Assembly (NCBI RefSeq): GCF_017939745.1
Contig: NZ_JAGKQQ010000001.1
Span: 3,782,001 to 3,846,000 of the forward strand
Origin: Gemmata palustris
GTDB taxonomy: Bacteria > Planctomycetota > Planctomycetia > Gemmatales > Gemmataceae
Direction of reading: 5' to 3'
Length of the DNA: 64,000 bases
Below, in pieces: positions 10,574 to 18,198 of this stretch (its first letter is position 1; each line of letters opens with the position of its first letter). A program made the translations under genes and the position numbers. Below the pieces are notes generated by a model. The model worked only from the letters and a program-made list of their open reading frames with translations. It was not told the origin of the DNA and did not search any database.

Positions 10574-10601
10574 CCGACCCGGGAGCGCCCGAACTTGCCG
10601 G
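10563..10601. terminator. Bidirectional hairpin between convergent genes
   Basis: CCGGCAAGT at 10563-10571 pairs with ACTTGCCGG at 10593-10601. The hairpin sits across the 3' end of the phosphatase-family gene and just before the 3' end of the convergent peptidase-like gene, so it can serve both strands. Confidence 0.5.
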
Positions 10602-10604
10602 CTC

Positions 10605-12008
10605 TCAGTCTTTCACGCGCTTGGCCGTAAAGGTAACGCTCCGCTCGTCGCCCACCTTCAGCCCCTTGCCCGCGTCCCAGATGAGCGTCTCCCCCGGGCA
10701 CACGACCTTCGCGAAGTCGGTCTTCTCCACCTTCACGTCGGTCACCTGGTACGGCAGCAGGTGGCAGAAGATGCGCCACCCGCCGTACTTCTCGGCGGTC
10801 CGCTTGTTCCCCTCTCCGACGAAGTTCACCTTCACCTTGTAGGTCATCCGAACGACGTCCTTGTCCCCGGTCTCGCTGACCTCAAGGGTTTCCGTCAGGG
10901 CCGGCTCGCGGGCCTTCTCTACGCGGGCTTCCAGCGCCGGATCGCCGTACAGCACGAAGATTTCGTCGGTGAACTCCGTGCCCTGTTTGTCCCGCCCGGT
11001 CACGACGTTCTCCGCCAGCAGGTAGTGGGACCACTGACGGAGCAAAAACAGCGACTCGGAGAACGTCCAGCGCCCCTCCTGCTTCAGGAACCAGTCGGCC
11101 ATGTTCCAGTTCAGCTCGTACCAGGTGGACTGGACCGCTCCGACGTACTGACAGGCCCCGTTCTTCATCCACGCCAGGGCGTAGGAGTCCTTGAAGTTGT
11201 TCCGGCCCGCGTTCACGACCCCGGTGAGACAGTTACCGACCGCCCAGTAGACCTTGGGGCGCTTCGCGCGGAGCGGCAGGTCCACCCCTGGCGCAGTCAT
11301 GGCGAGCTTGCCGTCCTTCGCGGTGAGGAACCCCTTGCCGCTCGGGTACATGAGCATCCAGTTGTGGTGCCCGCCGTGCCCGGACCCGATAATCAGGTCG
11401 AACTTGTCCTCGGCCAGGAGCGTGTGAACGTACTTCGCATCGTCCGCGTCGCTCGTCGGCCCCCCGGATTTCAGCGCGAAGTCCGCGCCCGCCTTCTTCC
11501 CCCCCAACTCGCCCCGATCCCGGGTCCACTCGGTCACGTAGTCCCCCTCCGGCACCCAGTTCAACCACGGGCCGAGGGTCTTGGTGAACGCGCGCTTGAT
11601 TACCACCGGTTCCGCCTTCGCGAGTTCCAGCGCGTGTTCCTCGTCGAACCCGGTGAGGATGCCCCAGATTGCGTCCACATACGGGTCGTCGTCGAGCGTG
11701 CGGCAGAACTTGTTCGCGACCACGGCAAAGGCCGGGAAGTTCTCGGTCGGCGGGCACACGAAACAGACGTACCGCGGGTGGTACGTCCCGACGCTCTTGC
11801 GGACGTCCTCGGGGGACTTGTCGTATGCGAACGTCTTCGCCTTGTGTTTGGTTTCGAGGAACTTGACGACCTTGCCCCACGGCCCGGCCGCGACGTCCTT
11901 GTTGACCACGACCGCGTACCGCGCGACAGATTCGGCCCCCTGAAGCGCCCCGGCCGGCGCGCACCAACCAACTGCTGCTACCAGCCCCACGACGAGCACC
12001 CGGGTCAT
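10605..12008 (-). CDS. Secreted clan CD (gingipain/C25-like) cysteine peptidase homologue
   Basis: A 467-residue protein with a signal peptide (about residues 1-25). The middle carries the two landmarks of clan CD peptidases: a His motif IIGSGHGGHHNW (about residue 215) and a Cys motif VYWAVGNCLTG (about 260), each after hydrophobic strands, as in gingipain-like C25 peptidases. The last 100 or so residues look like a beta-sandwich domain, matching the Ig-like domain after the C25 catalytic core. RBS GGGAGGG precedes the ATG at 12008. Substrate and activity are unknown, and the family call is from motifs alone. It converges with the upstream phosphatase-family gene. Confidence 0.65.
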   Translation of the reverse strand: MTRVLVVGLVAAVGWCAPAGALQGAESVARYAVVVNKDVAAGPWGKVVKFLETKHKAKTFAYDKSPEDVRKSVGTYHPRYVCFVCPPTENFPAFAVVANKFCRTLDDDPYVDAIWGILTGFDEEHALELAKAEPVVIKRAFTKTLGPWLNWVPEGDYVTEWTRDRGELGGKKAGADFALKSGGPTSDADDAKYVHTLLAEDKFDLIIGSGHGGHHNWMLMYPSGKGFLTAKDGKLAMTAPGVDLPLRAKRPKVYWAVGNCLTGVVNAGRNNFKDSYALAWMKNGACQYVGAVQSTWYELNWNMADWFLKQEGRWTFSESLFLLRQWSHYLLAENVVTGRDKQGTEFTDEIFVLYGDPALEARVEKAREPALTETLEVSETGDKDVVRMTYKVKVNFVGEGNKRTAEKYGGWRIFCHLLPYQVTDVKVEKTDFAKVVCPGETLIWDAGKGLKVGDERSVTFTAKRVKD

Positions 12009-12682
12009 GGTACCCTCCCGTTTGAGGAACGTGATTCGCGCGTCGCCCGCGGTGAGTTACCCAGCCGAACGACTGCGGGACAGTATACCGTCGCTCGCCG
12101 AAGTCGCACTCTTCAACTGCCACACGGCCCGGCGCGTGCATCTTATCCGCGGGCGCGGATAACGTGGTACGGCTGCGCTCCGCGATGCGCCGTTCACGAA
12201 GTCGCCGCAATCTTTCACCTCGGCTCGTTCGACCCGGAGCGAGGAACGGGTTGCCGGTACGGGGCGGCGTCGGCTCGTGCGGCTCGGCCCCAATCGGTCC
12301 GCTGCGCGTCGGGAGCCAGTTCGGTATGCACTAACGCTGCATGATCGCTAGAAACGCTCTCTATGTTGTCCGAGCATCATCTCAACCACCTTTATTTCCA
12401 AGCGATTCACCGCCCCTTTAACTACATTACGATCTGACGAAAGAAATACATATTCGCCAGTTCCCATGGCTTCAAACAACCTGAATCCCTTCACTCCAGG
12501 GATTTTACCGCCCACTCAATTTTCTGTGTCTCAGATCGGCACACGTGGTGGCTCGCGGAGTGAAGAGTCGCTGGATTGCCCCTTGTGCCCGGCCGCCGGG
12601 CAGAGGTCGAAGCCGCTCCGATGCGCTAGTGAAGTCTCATTCAGTTACTTGGCAATCGGTGGTTGGCCCCGAATAACGGGTC
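12009..12682. other. Intergenic region upstream of the integration hot spot
   Basis: No supported gene in about 670 bp. An 8-bp stem (TTATCCGC / GCGGATAA) occurs near 12145-12165. A segment at about 12567-12620 resembles one at 15240-15296 (see the repeat entry). The stretch at 12340-12470 is comparatively AT-rich. Confidence 0.5.
12567..12620. repeat. Dispersed repeat, copy 1
   Basis: This stretch shares most bases with 15240-15296, including the words CCCTTGTGCCCG, CCGCCGGGCAGAGG and GCCGCTCC/GCCGCCCC. Both copies lie outside genes, one on each side of the left boundary of element B. Origin unknown; it contains a small inverted motif CCCGGCCGCCGGG. Confidence 0.5.
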
Positions 12683-12996
12683 ATGAAACCAGTTCTGTTC
12701 GTTCGGGAGTTGTCCGACGCCGAGTGCCGAGCGCTCCAAGCGGGACTTCGGAGCCGCGAGTGGGTCACGCTCCGACGCCCCGATCCTCTTGGCCAGCGCC
12801 GAGGGCCAACGACCGTCCCGGATCGCCGCGCACGTCGGATGCGCCGTGGGCACCATCCACAACACGATCCACACCTTCGAGAAGGAGGGCGCCGACGGCT
12901 CGGCCGAGAAGACCCGCGGACCCAAGAACGCCCGGCCCGTACTTGGTGAGACGAAAGCGGACCCGCTCAAGGCCATCCTCCACCAGTCCCCGCGAG
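12683..12996 (+). pseudogene. Truncated IS630-family transposase N-terminus
   Basis: The reading starts MKPVLFVRELSDAECRALQ in one frame, then continues after about 12776 in another with SAEGQRPSRIAAHVGCAVGT, IHNTIHTFEKEGADG and KTRGPKNARPVL. Together these match the N-terminal helix-turn-helix part of IS630-type transposases. The frame change can be explained by one missing base in a GC-rich run. The gene is cut at about 12997, where integrase-remnant sequence begins on the other strand, so the DDE catalytic part is absent. Confidence 0.65.
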
Positions 12997-12997
12997 G

Positions 12998-13176
12998 GCA
13001 TTTTTCTGGGTGTGGTATTTCTCGAGCGCCGCCGGGATCGTTCCCGGGGCCGAAGTAATGCATCTTCCCGTGGGTTCTTCGCCCCGCGCTTCATAGCGTG
13101 CGAAAATAGTGGGAAATCCGGGGTATGGTTTGTTTGGCTTGCTCGCGAACTCGGACGAAGTAGAATCGGTCTTAGA
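12998..13176 (-). pseudogene. Remnant of a tyrosine integrase N-terminus
   Basis: The minus strand is clearly homologous to the first 60 codons of the intact integrase at 27730-28944: an SK-x-DST-x-x-x-FASKPNKP-like start, the FPLF-HA-x-KR region, and YFGP followed by DP. The GTG start has become GCG, the frame shifts at least twice, and the sequence breaks off at about 12997 against the IS630 fragment. The homology continues upstream to the half-tRNA, so it is the leftover of an older relative of element B at the same site. Confidence 0.75.
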
Positions 13177-13326
13177 CGCGGCGGCCGTTCCTCACAAACG
13201 GTCGGTGTGGCTTGACCATGTGTGTTGCTAGCACCTGTGGTCACTTGCGAAGATAGCGGGTGTCCGTACCGAGGTGTCGAGCATGAGAGCTGGAGGTGAG
13301 CCGAAAGTTGCAAATTATTGAGGAAT

Positions 13327-13374
13327 AGGACATTAGCCCTCGTAGCTCAGGGGATAGAGCACTGGTTTCCTAAA
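13327..13374 (+). repeat. Left attachment-site repeat: 5' half of tRNA-Arg(CCT)
   Basis: These 48 bp are identical to 29090-29137. They comprise a 9-nt leader and the first 39 nt of the tRNA-Arg gene (from 13336), from the acceptor stem through the D arm to the anticodon loop, and stop three bases after the anticodon. The following sequence has no T arm, so this copy cannot make a tRNA. It marks the left end of element B. Confidence 0.85.
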
Positions 13375-13627
13375 ACTCGAAAATGCTTTAAAACCCCGGG
13401 AATCCCGGAGTTTTTGCATTTCTTAGTGACACCAGTTGCCCTACGTCGCACCCTCGCGCGGGTGTCAACGGGTGTCAGACTCGTGAAGTCGCTTGTGCCC
13501 TTCTCGGCACCCGGTTACCCTGTCCCCGTTTCCGCAGTTGCGTTTAGTTCGTCGCTCCGCGACAGAACGATGATGCGTCCGAACGCCAGGATCGGCACGC
13601 GGGTGCCTCCCGATCCCAGAGGAACAG

Positions 13628-13846
13628 ATGACGCCTGAGCAGGACGAGATTCGCGACTGCTACCTGGAGATCAACGCGGGGTTAGAAAACATCGATCGGG
13701 AGCGCGCCCGGCTGGCCGCTCTTCTCGTTGCCCTCCAGGCGAGGTGCTTTCACCCGCGACTCGGTCGCGGCACTCTGCCTGGGGAACGGGGCGGTCGCGT
13801 CGAGCAGAACGAGTGCCCGGACTGCGGGCTGATCTGTTGGACGTGA
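13628..13846 (+). CDS. Small hypothetical protein with a CxxC motif
   Basis: A 72-residue protein with an N-terminal helical half (DCYLEINAGLENIDRERARLAALLV) and a C-terminal CPDCGLIC motif that could hold half of a zinc site. RBS AGAGGAAC precedes the ATG at 13628. It is the first gene inside the left end of element B. No family recognised. Confidence 0.5.
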   Translation: MTPEQDEIRDCYLEINAGLENIDRERARLAALLVALQARCFHPRLGRGTLPGERGGRVEQNECPDCGLICWT

Positions 13847-13919
13847 GTGCGGAACGCTCAAGTTGGGAAGTAGACGTCCCTGACACCGGGCGGCCCGTGT
13901 GGGCAATGTGATGGTACTC

Positions 13920-14010
13920 GGCATCTGGCGTAAAGATGAAAACAAATGCGATAAATTTCAAATTGATATGATTGACATTGTTATGTATTGGAATGCTATT
14001 AAAGTTAATC
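13920..14010. promoter_or_regulatory. AT-rich patch upstream of the 14073 gene
   Basis: About 90 bp that is clearly AT-rich against the GC-rich surroundings, lying just before the rightward gene at 14073. A promoter is plausible, but no clear -35/-10 pair was defined. Confidence 0.3.
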
Positions 14011-14072
14011 CACACGTATGAAGGGAACGCAGTGAGCCGCCCCGGTGCTGGGGCGCCCACACAGGAGCACAG

Positions 14073-14453
14073 ATGGCCCGCCTCATGACTCGGAGCCCGC
14101 CAGCGGACGGTGGGTACCCGCTCGACAGTGACCTGCACCAGATGACCGACGACGGCGGCCCGCCTGCTGTAGACCCGGCCAGGTGGACCGACCCCGATTG
14201 GCAGGACACATTTGCCGACGAAGCGAGACGGGAACCGGCGCCCACGGATGATGCATCGTCCGACTGGACACCGATCGCCGTTGCGATGCCTCCGGAAGGC
14301 GTGATCTTAGACACGCTCACGGCGGACCGGTGGTTGAGGGTCAAGTGGGAGGGCCGCCTCTGGCGACTACCGGGCGGGTCCCAAGTCCCCTGCTTCACCC
14401 CGGACTACTGGCGAATAGCACGACGCCACACCACACCTGATGCGCTGAGATGA
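14073..14453 (+). CDS. Hypothetical protein of element B
   Basis: A 126-residue acidic protein. Its second half (DTLTADRWLRVKWEGRLWRL, then FTPDYWRIARR) has the composition of a folded domain, while the first half is Pro/Asp-rich. RBS AGGAG precedes the ATG at 14073. No recognised family; similar in style to small planctomycete element-borne proteins. Confidence 0.5.
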   Translation: MARLMTRSPPADGGYPLDSDLHQMTDDGGPPAVDPARWTDPDWQDTFADEARREPAPTDDASSDWTPIAVAMPPEGVILDTLTADRWLRVKWEGRLWRLPGGSQVPCFTPDYWRIARRHTTPDALR

Positions 14454-14614
14454 AAAATCCGCTCCGGCCCACTGATGCAAATGCTGTTGTTCACGCGATC
14501 GTCGCACGCTGGCTCATCGTGGCGCCCGAGTCGGCACCCACGGCCAGGGTGAGTTGGTGTTGCCGTAAGCGTTCCGCGCCCCAGGTCGGGAAGTAGACCC
14601 CACGGGAACAGAGC

Positions 14615-14637
14615 GGGCCGGGGATCATCCCCGGCCC
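14615..14637. terminator. Bidirectional terminator hairpin
   Basis: An 11-bp perfect stem (14615-14625 with 14627-14637) around a single base lies between the convergent genes ending at 14453 and 14685. Confidence 0.55.
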
Positions 14638-14684
14638 ATAGCGTTAGCCGCACCGCAACTACCTCATCGTTTCGCGGCCGGAGG

Positions 14685-15107
14685 CTAATCCGCGCTGAAA
14701 AAAGGCTTGTGGGCGCCCATAAAGTCGGCTTCGTTTGTAACAAGCGCGAATACCCGCCTGAGTTCCTTCAGAAAGACCGGCTTGGCGAGCACGCTGAATC
14801 CCCCGCGGGCGATCAGTGCCGCCGAAGTGTAAAGGCCGGTCTCTCCGGAAACAAACACGCACGGCAAATCGGGCTCCAGAGTATGGAGAGCGTCCATAGT
14901 GGCCGGTCCGTCCATACCGGGCATCTGTACATCGAGCAGCGCGACGGCCACGCGACCAGCACGTGTGCGCAACACGTCTACCCCCTCCTCGCCGTTGCTT
15001 GCTAACAGCGGAGTGTACCCGAGGTGCGTGAGCATTACGCCGAACACCTCGCGCACTGAGGGTTCATCATCCACCACAAGAACCAAGGGGCAAATTGAAT
15101 CTTCCAT
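14685..15107 (-). CDS. Single-domain response regulator
   Basis: A 140-residue CheY-like receiver. Acidic pocket VVDDEPSVRE, phospho-acceptor Asp in LLDVQMPGMDG, conserved Ser/Thr region FVSGE and Lys in LAKPVFLKELR are all present. There is no output domain. No kinase is adjacent, so it may be a cargo gene tapping host kinases. The ATG at 15107 is followed at once by the domain. Confidence 0.85.
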   Translation of the reverse strand: MEDSICPLVLVVDDEPSVREVFGVMLTHLGYTPLLASNGEEGVDVLRTRAGRVAVALLDVQMPGMDGPATMDALHTLEPDLPCVFVSGETGLYTSAALIARGGFSVLAKPVFLKELRRVFALVTNEADFMGAHKPFFSAD

Positions 15108-15725
15108 GCCAAACCAGCATACAACCGTTTAATTGCTGATTGCAAGCGGTTTTGGCCCGCTAAAATAAAATGCAAGCCCCAACGCAATAACATGGGCCAG
15201 AGATTATTCCCCGGCCGGAGTCACCTCTCAGGAAGAAAACGGCTGGGTTATCCCTTGTGCCCGACCGCCGGGCAGAGGCCGGAGCCGCCCCAAGGTGTAG
15301 GAGCGCTCGGACTGGCGCGGTTGCGGGCCGGGAGCGACTCCCGTGCGGGACCGTTGGGTACTCACGCCGGACCCCATGACAGTGGCTAATATGCGAAGCC
15401 TGACGCCCCGGTCACCGGGCGAGCATTGCAGCTACTCGCGCATACGCGAATTTCGCCGCGGCGCCTAGGCGAGAACATCCGACATTCGAGCGACTGAATC
15501 TTCGCCCGCGACTCTTTCCCTGGCACTTGCGTACGTGCGGGCCGGGACTGCGGCGGTGATTGCGGTGTTAGGCGGTAAATGATTGGAATCTTTCCACACT
15601 CCCGGTGGAATCCGGTTACTATACACACTTCCTCACAGATCACGACCAGTCTAACGCAAGCCCGCACCACGTTCCCGCTCTTGGGCGGGAGATGTCGGTT
15701 TCCGTTCCGTTTAGGAAGGACCGAC
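15108..15725. other. Intergenic region between divergent response-regulator genes
   Basis: About 620 bp without a supported gene. It contains copy 2 of a dispersed repeat (15240-15296), and an AT-rich stretch near 15110-15180 likely holding the promoter of the leftward regulator. A promoter for the rightward regulator should lie shortly before 15700, but no clear boxes were identified. Confidence 0.45.
15240..15296. repeat. Dispersed repeat, copy 2
   Basis: Similar to 12567-12620, with the same CCCTTGTGCCCG and CCGCCGGGCAGAGG words. Noncoding; no function assigned. Confidence 0.5.
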
Positions 15726-16130
15726 ATGCGCGCGGACCCGCGCCCTCTCCGTGTACTCATTGTGGACGATTGCCACGACACGGCGGAATCGTTCCGTGAG
15801 CTGTTCTTGCTCTACGGGCACGAGGCCCGATCCGCAGAGAGTGGCGCCGAAGCCATGACACTGATTGAGGGGTGGCGCCCGGACGTGGCGATCCTGGACC
15901 TCGCGATGCCCCGCATGAGCGGGTACGAACTCGCCCCACTGGTTCGGGCAACAGGGTGCGGCCTGCTTGTGGCCATGACCGGCTGGTGCACACCGGAGCA
16001 CCGGGCGCACGCGGCGGAGGCGGGGTTCGATCACTGCCTAATTAAACCCGTTGACCCTGACGTGCTGACCGACCTATTGCGAACTCTCGCCGCGCATCTG
16101 CTGGAGCGCTCTTCACATGTGGTCCAGTAG
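15726..16130 (+). CDS. Single-domain response regulator
   Basis: A 134-residue receiver: LIVDDCHDTAESF, phospho-acceptor AILDLAMPRMSGYEL, VAMTGW and Lys in CLIKPVDPD. The ATG at 15726 follows the strong RBS AGGAAGGA by 7 bases, which decides the start over longer frames. It diverges from the other regulator at 14685-15107. Their presence in element B suggests accessory cargo or chromosomal genes trapped between insertions. Confidence 0.85.
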   Translation: MRADPRPLRVLIVDDCHDTAESFRELFLLYGHEARSAESGAEAMTLIEGWRPDVAILDLAMPRMSGYELAPLVRATGCGLLVAMTGWCTPEHRAHAAEAGFDHCLIKPVDPDVLTDLLRTLAAHLLERSSHVVQ

Positions 16131-16164
16131 CAATTTTTCGTGGCACTCTGGAGCGACATCCAGC

Positions 16165-16250
16165 ACGGCCGGTCCTGCGCCCGGTGCAAGCGCGAACCCT
16201 CACCTTAACGAACACGGGCCGCCCACTGAAGCGGCCCGTGTCGTTTCACG
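16165..16250. repeat. Repeat with terminator hairpin, copy 1
   Basis: An imperfect direct repeat of 17505-17585. The shared words are GCGCCCGG-x-GCAAGCGCGAAC and ACGAACAC-x-x-GCCGCC followed by the second stem arm. Inside it ACACGGGCCGC pairs with GCGGCCCGTGT (about 16212-16242). It separates the rightward regulator from the leftward gene at 16273-16731. Confidence 0.6.
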
Positions 16251-16272
16251 ATTTGGAGCGATCGATACGGCC

Positions 16273-16731
16273 TCAAGGTGACAGGCCGGTACCGGCGACC
16301 TTCAGGTTGATGGACAGTACCACCTCGCCCTTGAGGTCGCTGTTCGATTGCTCCCGCCACTCCAGCACCCCGGTCTTCGGGTCCACCGCGACGGCGAGAC
16401 TATTGGCCCCTTTCAAGTCCACCAGTAGACCCCGGCGGAACGTCCCATCTTTCTTGGGGACGTAGACGGCGATTTTCTTGTAGGAGTTCCCCATACCAGT
16501 ATGGGAGTCCACCACCCAGAACACCTTCTTGTCGTATTCCACGCGGGTGCATGTGACGCCCCGCTCCTTCGAAGTTTCCTCCCGCCACTTCTCGAACTTT
16601 GCCGCTTCGATCTCGGCTGGAGGCAGGTGAAAGAAGGAGTCACTAAGATCGTTACTCTTCGGTGTGTCTGGTGTCGCCCGGGGGGCGAGGACGAGCAACA
16701 TTACTATCGCTGCGGGGATAATCGCACGCAC
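16273..16731 (-). CDS. Small secreted or lipoprotein-like hypothetical protein
   Basis: A 152-residue protein starting at a GTG (16731) preceded by a full AGGAGG box at 7-base spacing, which overrides longer frames. The first 22 residues (VRAIIPAAIVMLLVLAPRAT) form a signal peptide. The mature part holds FHLPPAEIEAAKFEKWREE, a KKVFWVVDSHTGM strand and a C-terminal immunoglobulin-like beta pattern ending in LKVAGTGLSP. No family recognised. The pair of similar terminator repeats on either side of this gene and the next suggests a cassette. Confidence 0.55.
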   Translation of the reverse strand: MRAIIPAAIVMLLVLAPRATPDTPKSNDLSDSFFHLPPAEIEAAKFEKWREETSKERGVTCTRVEYDKKVFWVVDSHTGMGNSYKKIAVYVPKKDGTFRRGLLVDLKGANSLAVAVDPKTGVLEWREQSNSDLKGEVVLSINLKVAGTGLSP

Positions 16732-16813
16732 CTTTAATCCTCCTGGCGGTCCGAGCCGGGTTCTTCGTGGCCAATCGCACTGTACCCACCCCCACTCTAA
16801 CCCGCAAGCGCCC

Positions 16814-17470
16814 TCACTCCTTCCCGAGCACCAGGTCCACAACCCAGCACCCGCGCACGTGCGGCCCCGGTCCGCGGCAGTGGTCGAGTACATCGGCGCG
16901 GTCGCACCCGGCGTCCTGGAGCGCGTCGGCCAGAATCGGCATCGCGGAGAAGTTCCGCGACTCGTACATCTTGGATCCCTGTGCGACTGCGATGGAAGTG
17001 CGCCACGAGGGGGAGAAGGTGACGGGGCGAAAAGGGTTCCCGAAAACGTCCCGAAGCAATGCCGGCTGCCGCGCCCCAGTGAGGGCAACCGCTTCCGGCC
17101 AATAAACACTGGACGGAAGATTCGCCAGGCCGCATCCGGCAGCGGTCGTCTTTAAGGCCGTGAAGTACGCGGCGCGCTCGTCCCGGGTCCAGAGGGTAAA
17201 CCCGTTCACGCCGGATGCACGGCTGCGCTCGACGGGTAGCCGGTACATGGCGTTACTGAATTGTCTCAGCTCGGACTCCCACGGCTCCCCGTCCGCACAT
17301 CGTTCAGCCGCAACGATGGCCTCCCGCATCACATCATCGGTAAGGTGATCCCATGCCAGTCGCGCGCAAGCTATTACGAAGAGTCGGAGCTTGCGTTCCG
17401 TGCCGCAACCATCAAGAAGCCTCAGCATCGGCATAGGATCTTCGCAAGACAACCAGTCCGCTTCGGTCAT
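16814..17470 (-). CDS. Gemmata-type hypothetical protein (multi-copy family)
   Basis: A 218-residue protein of a family abundant in Gemmata genomes, recognised from MTEADWLSCEDPMPMLRLL, the KLRLFVIACARLAWD motif, LLRDVFGNPFRPV and the C-terminal GPGPHVRGCWVVDLVLGKE. The last motif is highly conserved among paralogues and often follows a TIGR02996-type region. Biochemical role unknown. RBS AGAGGG precedes the ATG at 17470. It is transcribed with the preceding signal-peptide gene but separated by about 80 bp. Confidence 0.7.
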   Translation of the reverse strand: MTEADWLSCEDPMPMLRLLDGCGTERKLRLFVIACARLAWDHLTDDVMREAIVAAERCADGEPWESELRQFSNAMYRLPVERSRASGVNGFTLWTRDERAAYFTALKTTAAGCGLANLPSSVYWPEAVALTGARQPALLRDVFGNPFRPVTFSPSWRTSIAVAQGSKMYESRNFSAMPILADALQDAGCDRADVLDHCRGPGPHVRGCWVVDLVLGKE

Positions 17471-17504
17471 CGGTCGCCCTCTGGAACCGCTCCCAGTATG
17501 ACCG

Positions 17505-17585
17505 TTCCGGCGCCCGGGGCAAGCGCGAACGTCTGCCTCAAACGAACACGAGCCGCCTCACTGAGGCGGCCCGTCGTGCTTCACA
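17505..17585. repeat. Repeat with terminator hairpin, copy 2
   Basis: Similar to 16165-16250. The hairpin GCCGCCTCA/TGAGGCGGC lies at about 17552-17570. It follows the sigma-factor gene in the leftward direction, so it is a probable terminator for the late gene block. Confidence 0.6.
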
Positions 17586-17599
17586 CTCGATCACGCCAC

Positions 17600-18160
17600 T
17601 CAGCCGACTTCGGCCACGGCCTGAAGCTTCCCCCGCGCGATCGTCACCATTTCTCGGACCCGGGTTCCACTGACGCCCAGGTCCGCCGCAATCTCCTCCC
17701 GTGGCTCCTCGAGCCCGAGGCGCCGCATCACCACGTCCCGGTACCGCTCGGACAGCTCGGCCCGATCGAACAGCGTGGCCAGTTCGTCCGCAGCGGCGAG
17801 CGCGGCCCCGGTCTCGCGCTCACGCCCCTTCGCGTTCTTGAGCGGATCGAGGCCTTCTCCCGTCTTCGGATCGATCGCCCTCGGAATCGACTGGAACGCA
17901 CCCGGGTTGCTCGCGCGCTCCTGCTCGAGTCGCCGGATGACGGCCCATCGCACCGCCTGGCGGACCAGGCCGGCGAACCGACCGCCGTGCTCCGGGTCGG
18001 ACTCCCCGCTCACCTTTCGTGCGAGTTGCCACAGGGCGTACCCGGCCGCGCTCTCGAAGTCGTGCGCGAGCCACGGGAACCGGGTGCCCCACTTGCGCGC
18101 TACCCCGCCGGCGAGGGGCCACCACTGCTCGACGAGTTCGTTGACCTCGGGTGCGGTCAT
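17600..18160 (-). CDS. Sigma-70 family RNA polymerase sigma factor (short)
   Basis: A 186-residue protein with a region 2-like part (about 12-80, FPWLAHDFESAAGYALWQLA) that recognises -10 elements and core polymerase, and a C-terminal region 4 helix-turn-helix (about 135-180, LSERYRDVVMRRLGLEEPRE, IAADLGVSGTRVREMV). This is the layout of small group-IV-like or phage sigma factors. It is the last gene of the leftward block after the tape-measure-like gene, so it could drive a late promoter set or serve a host-regulating role. RBS GGAGGG lies upstream of the ATG at 18160. Confidence 0.75.
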   Translation of the reverse strand: MTAPEVNELVEQWWPLAGGVARKWGTRFPWLAHDFESAAGYALWQLARKVSGESDPEHGGRFAGLVRQAVRWAVIRRLEQERASNPGAFQSIPRAIDPKTGEGLDPLKNAKGRERETGAALAAADELATLFDRAELSERYRDVVMRRLGLEEPREEIAADLGVSGTRVREMVTIARGKLQAVAEVG

Positions 18161-18198
18161 GCTGCGGCGCCCTCCGGGGCACGGGGTGAGACGGGCGA

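Noticed and set aside
10761..12344. Long + strand frame (527 codons)
   Set aside because: It is antisense to the peptidase-like gene, with low-complexity Arg/Val-rich text typical of GC-rich shadow frames.
13318..13638. Possible gene over the half-tRNA
   Set aside because: Its first codons translate tRNA sequence and the rest lacks protein-like composition and an RBS.
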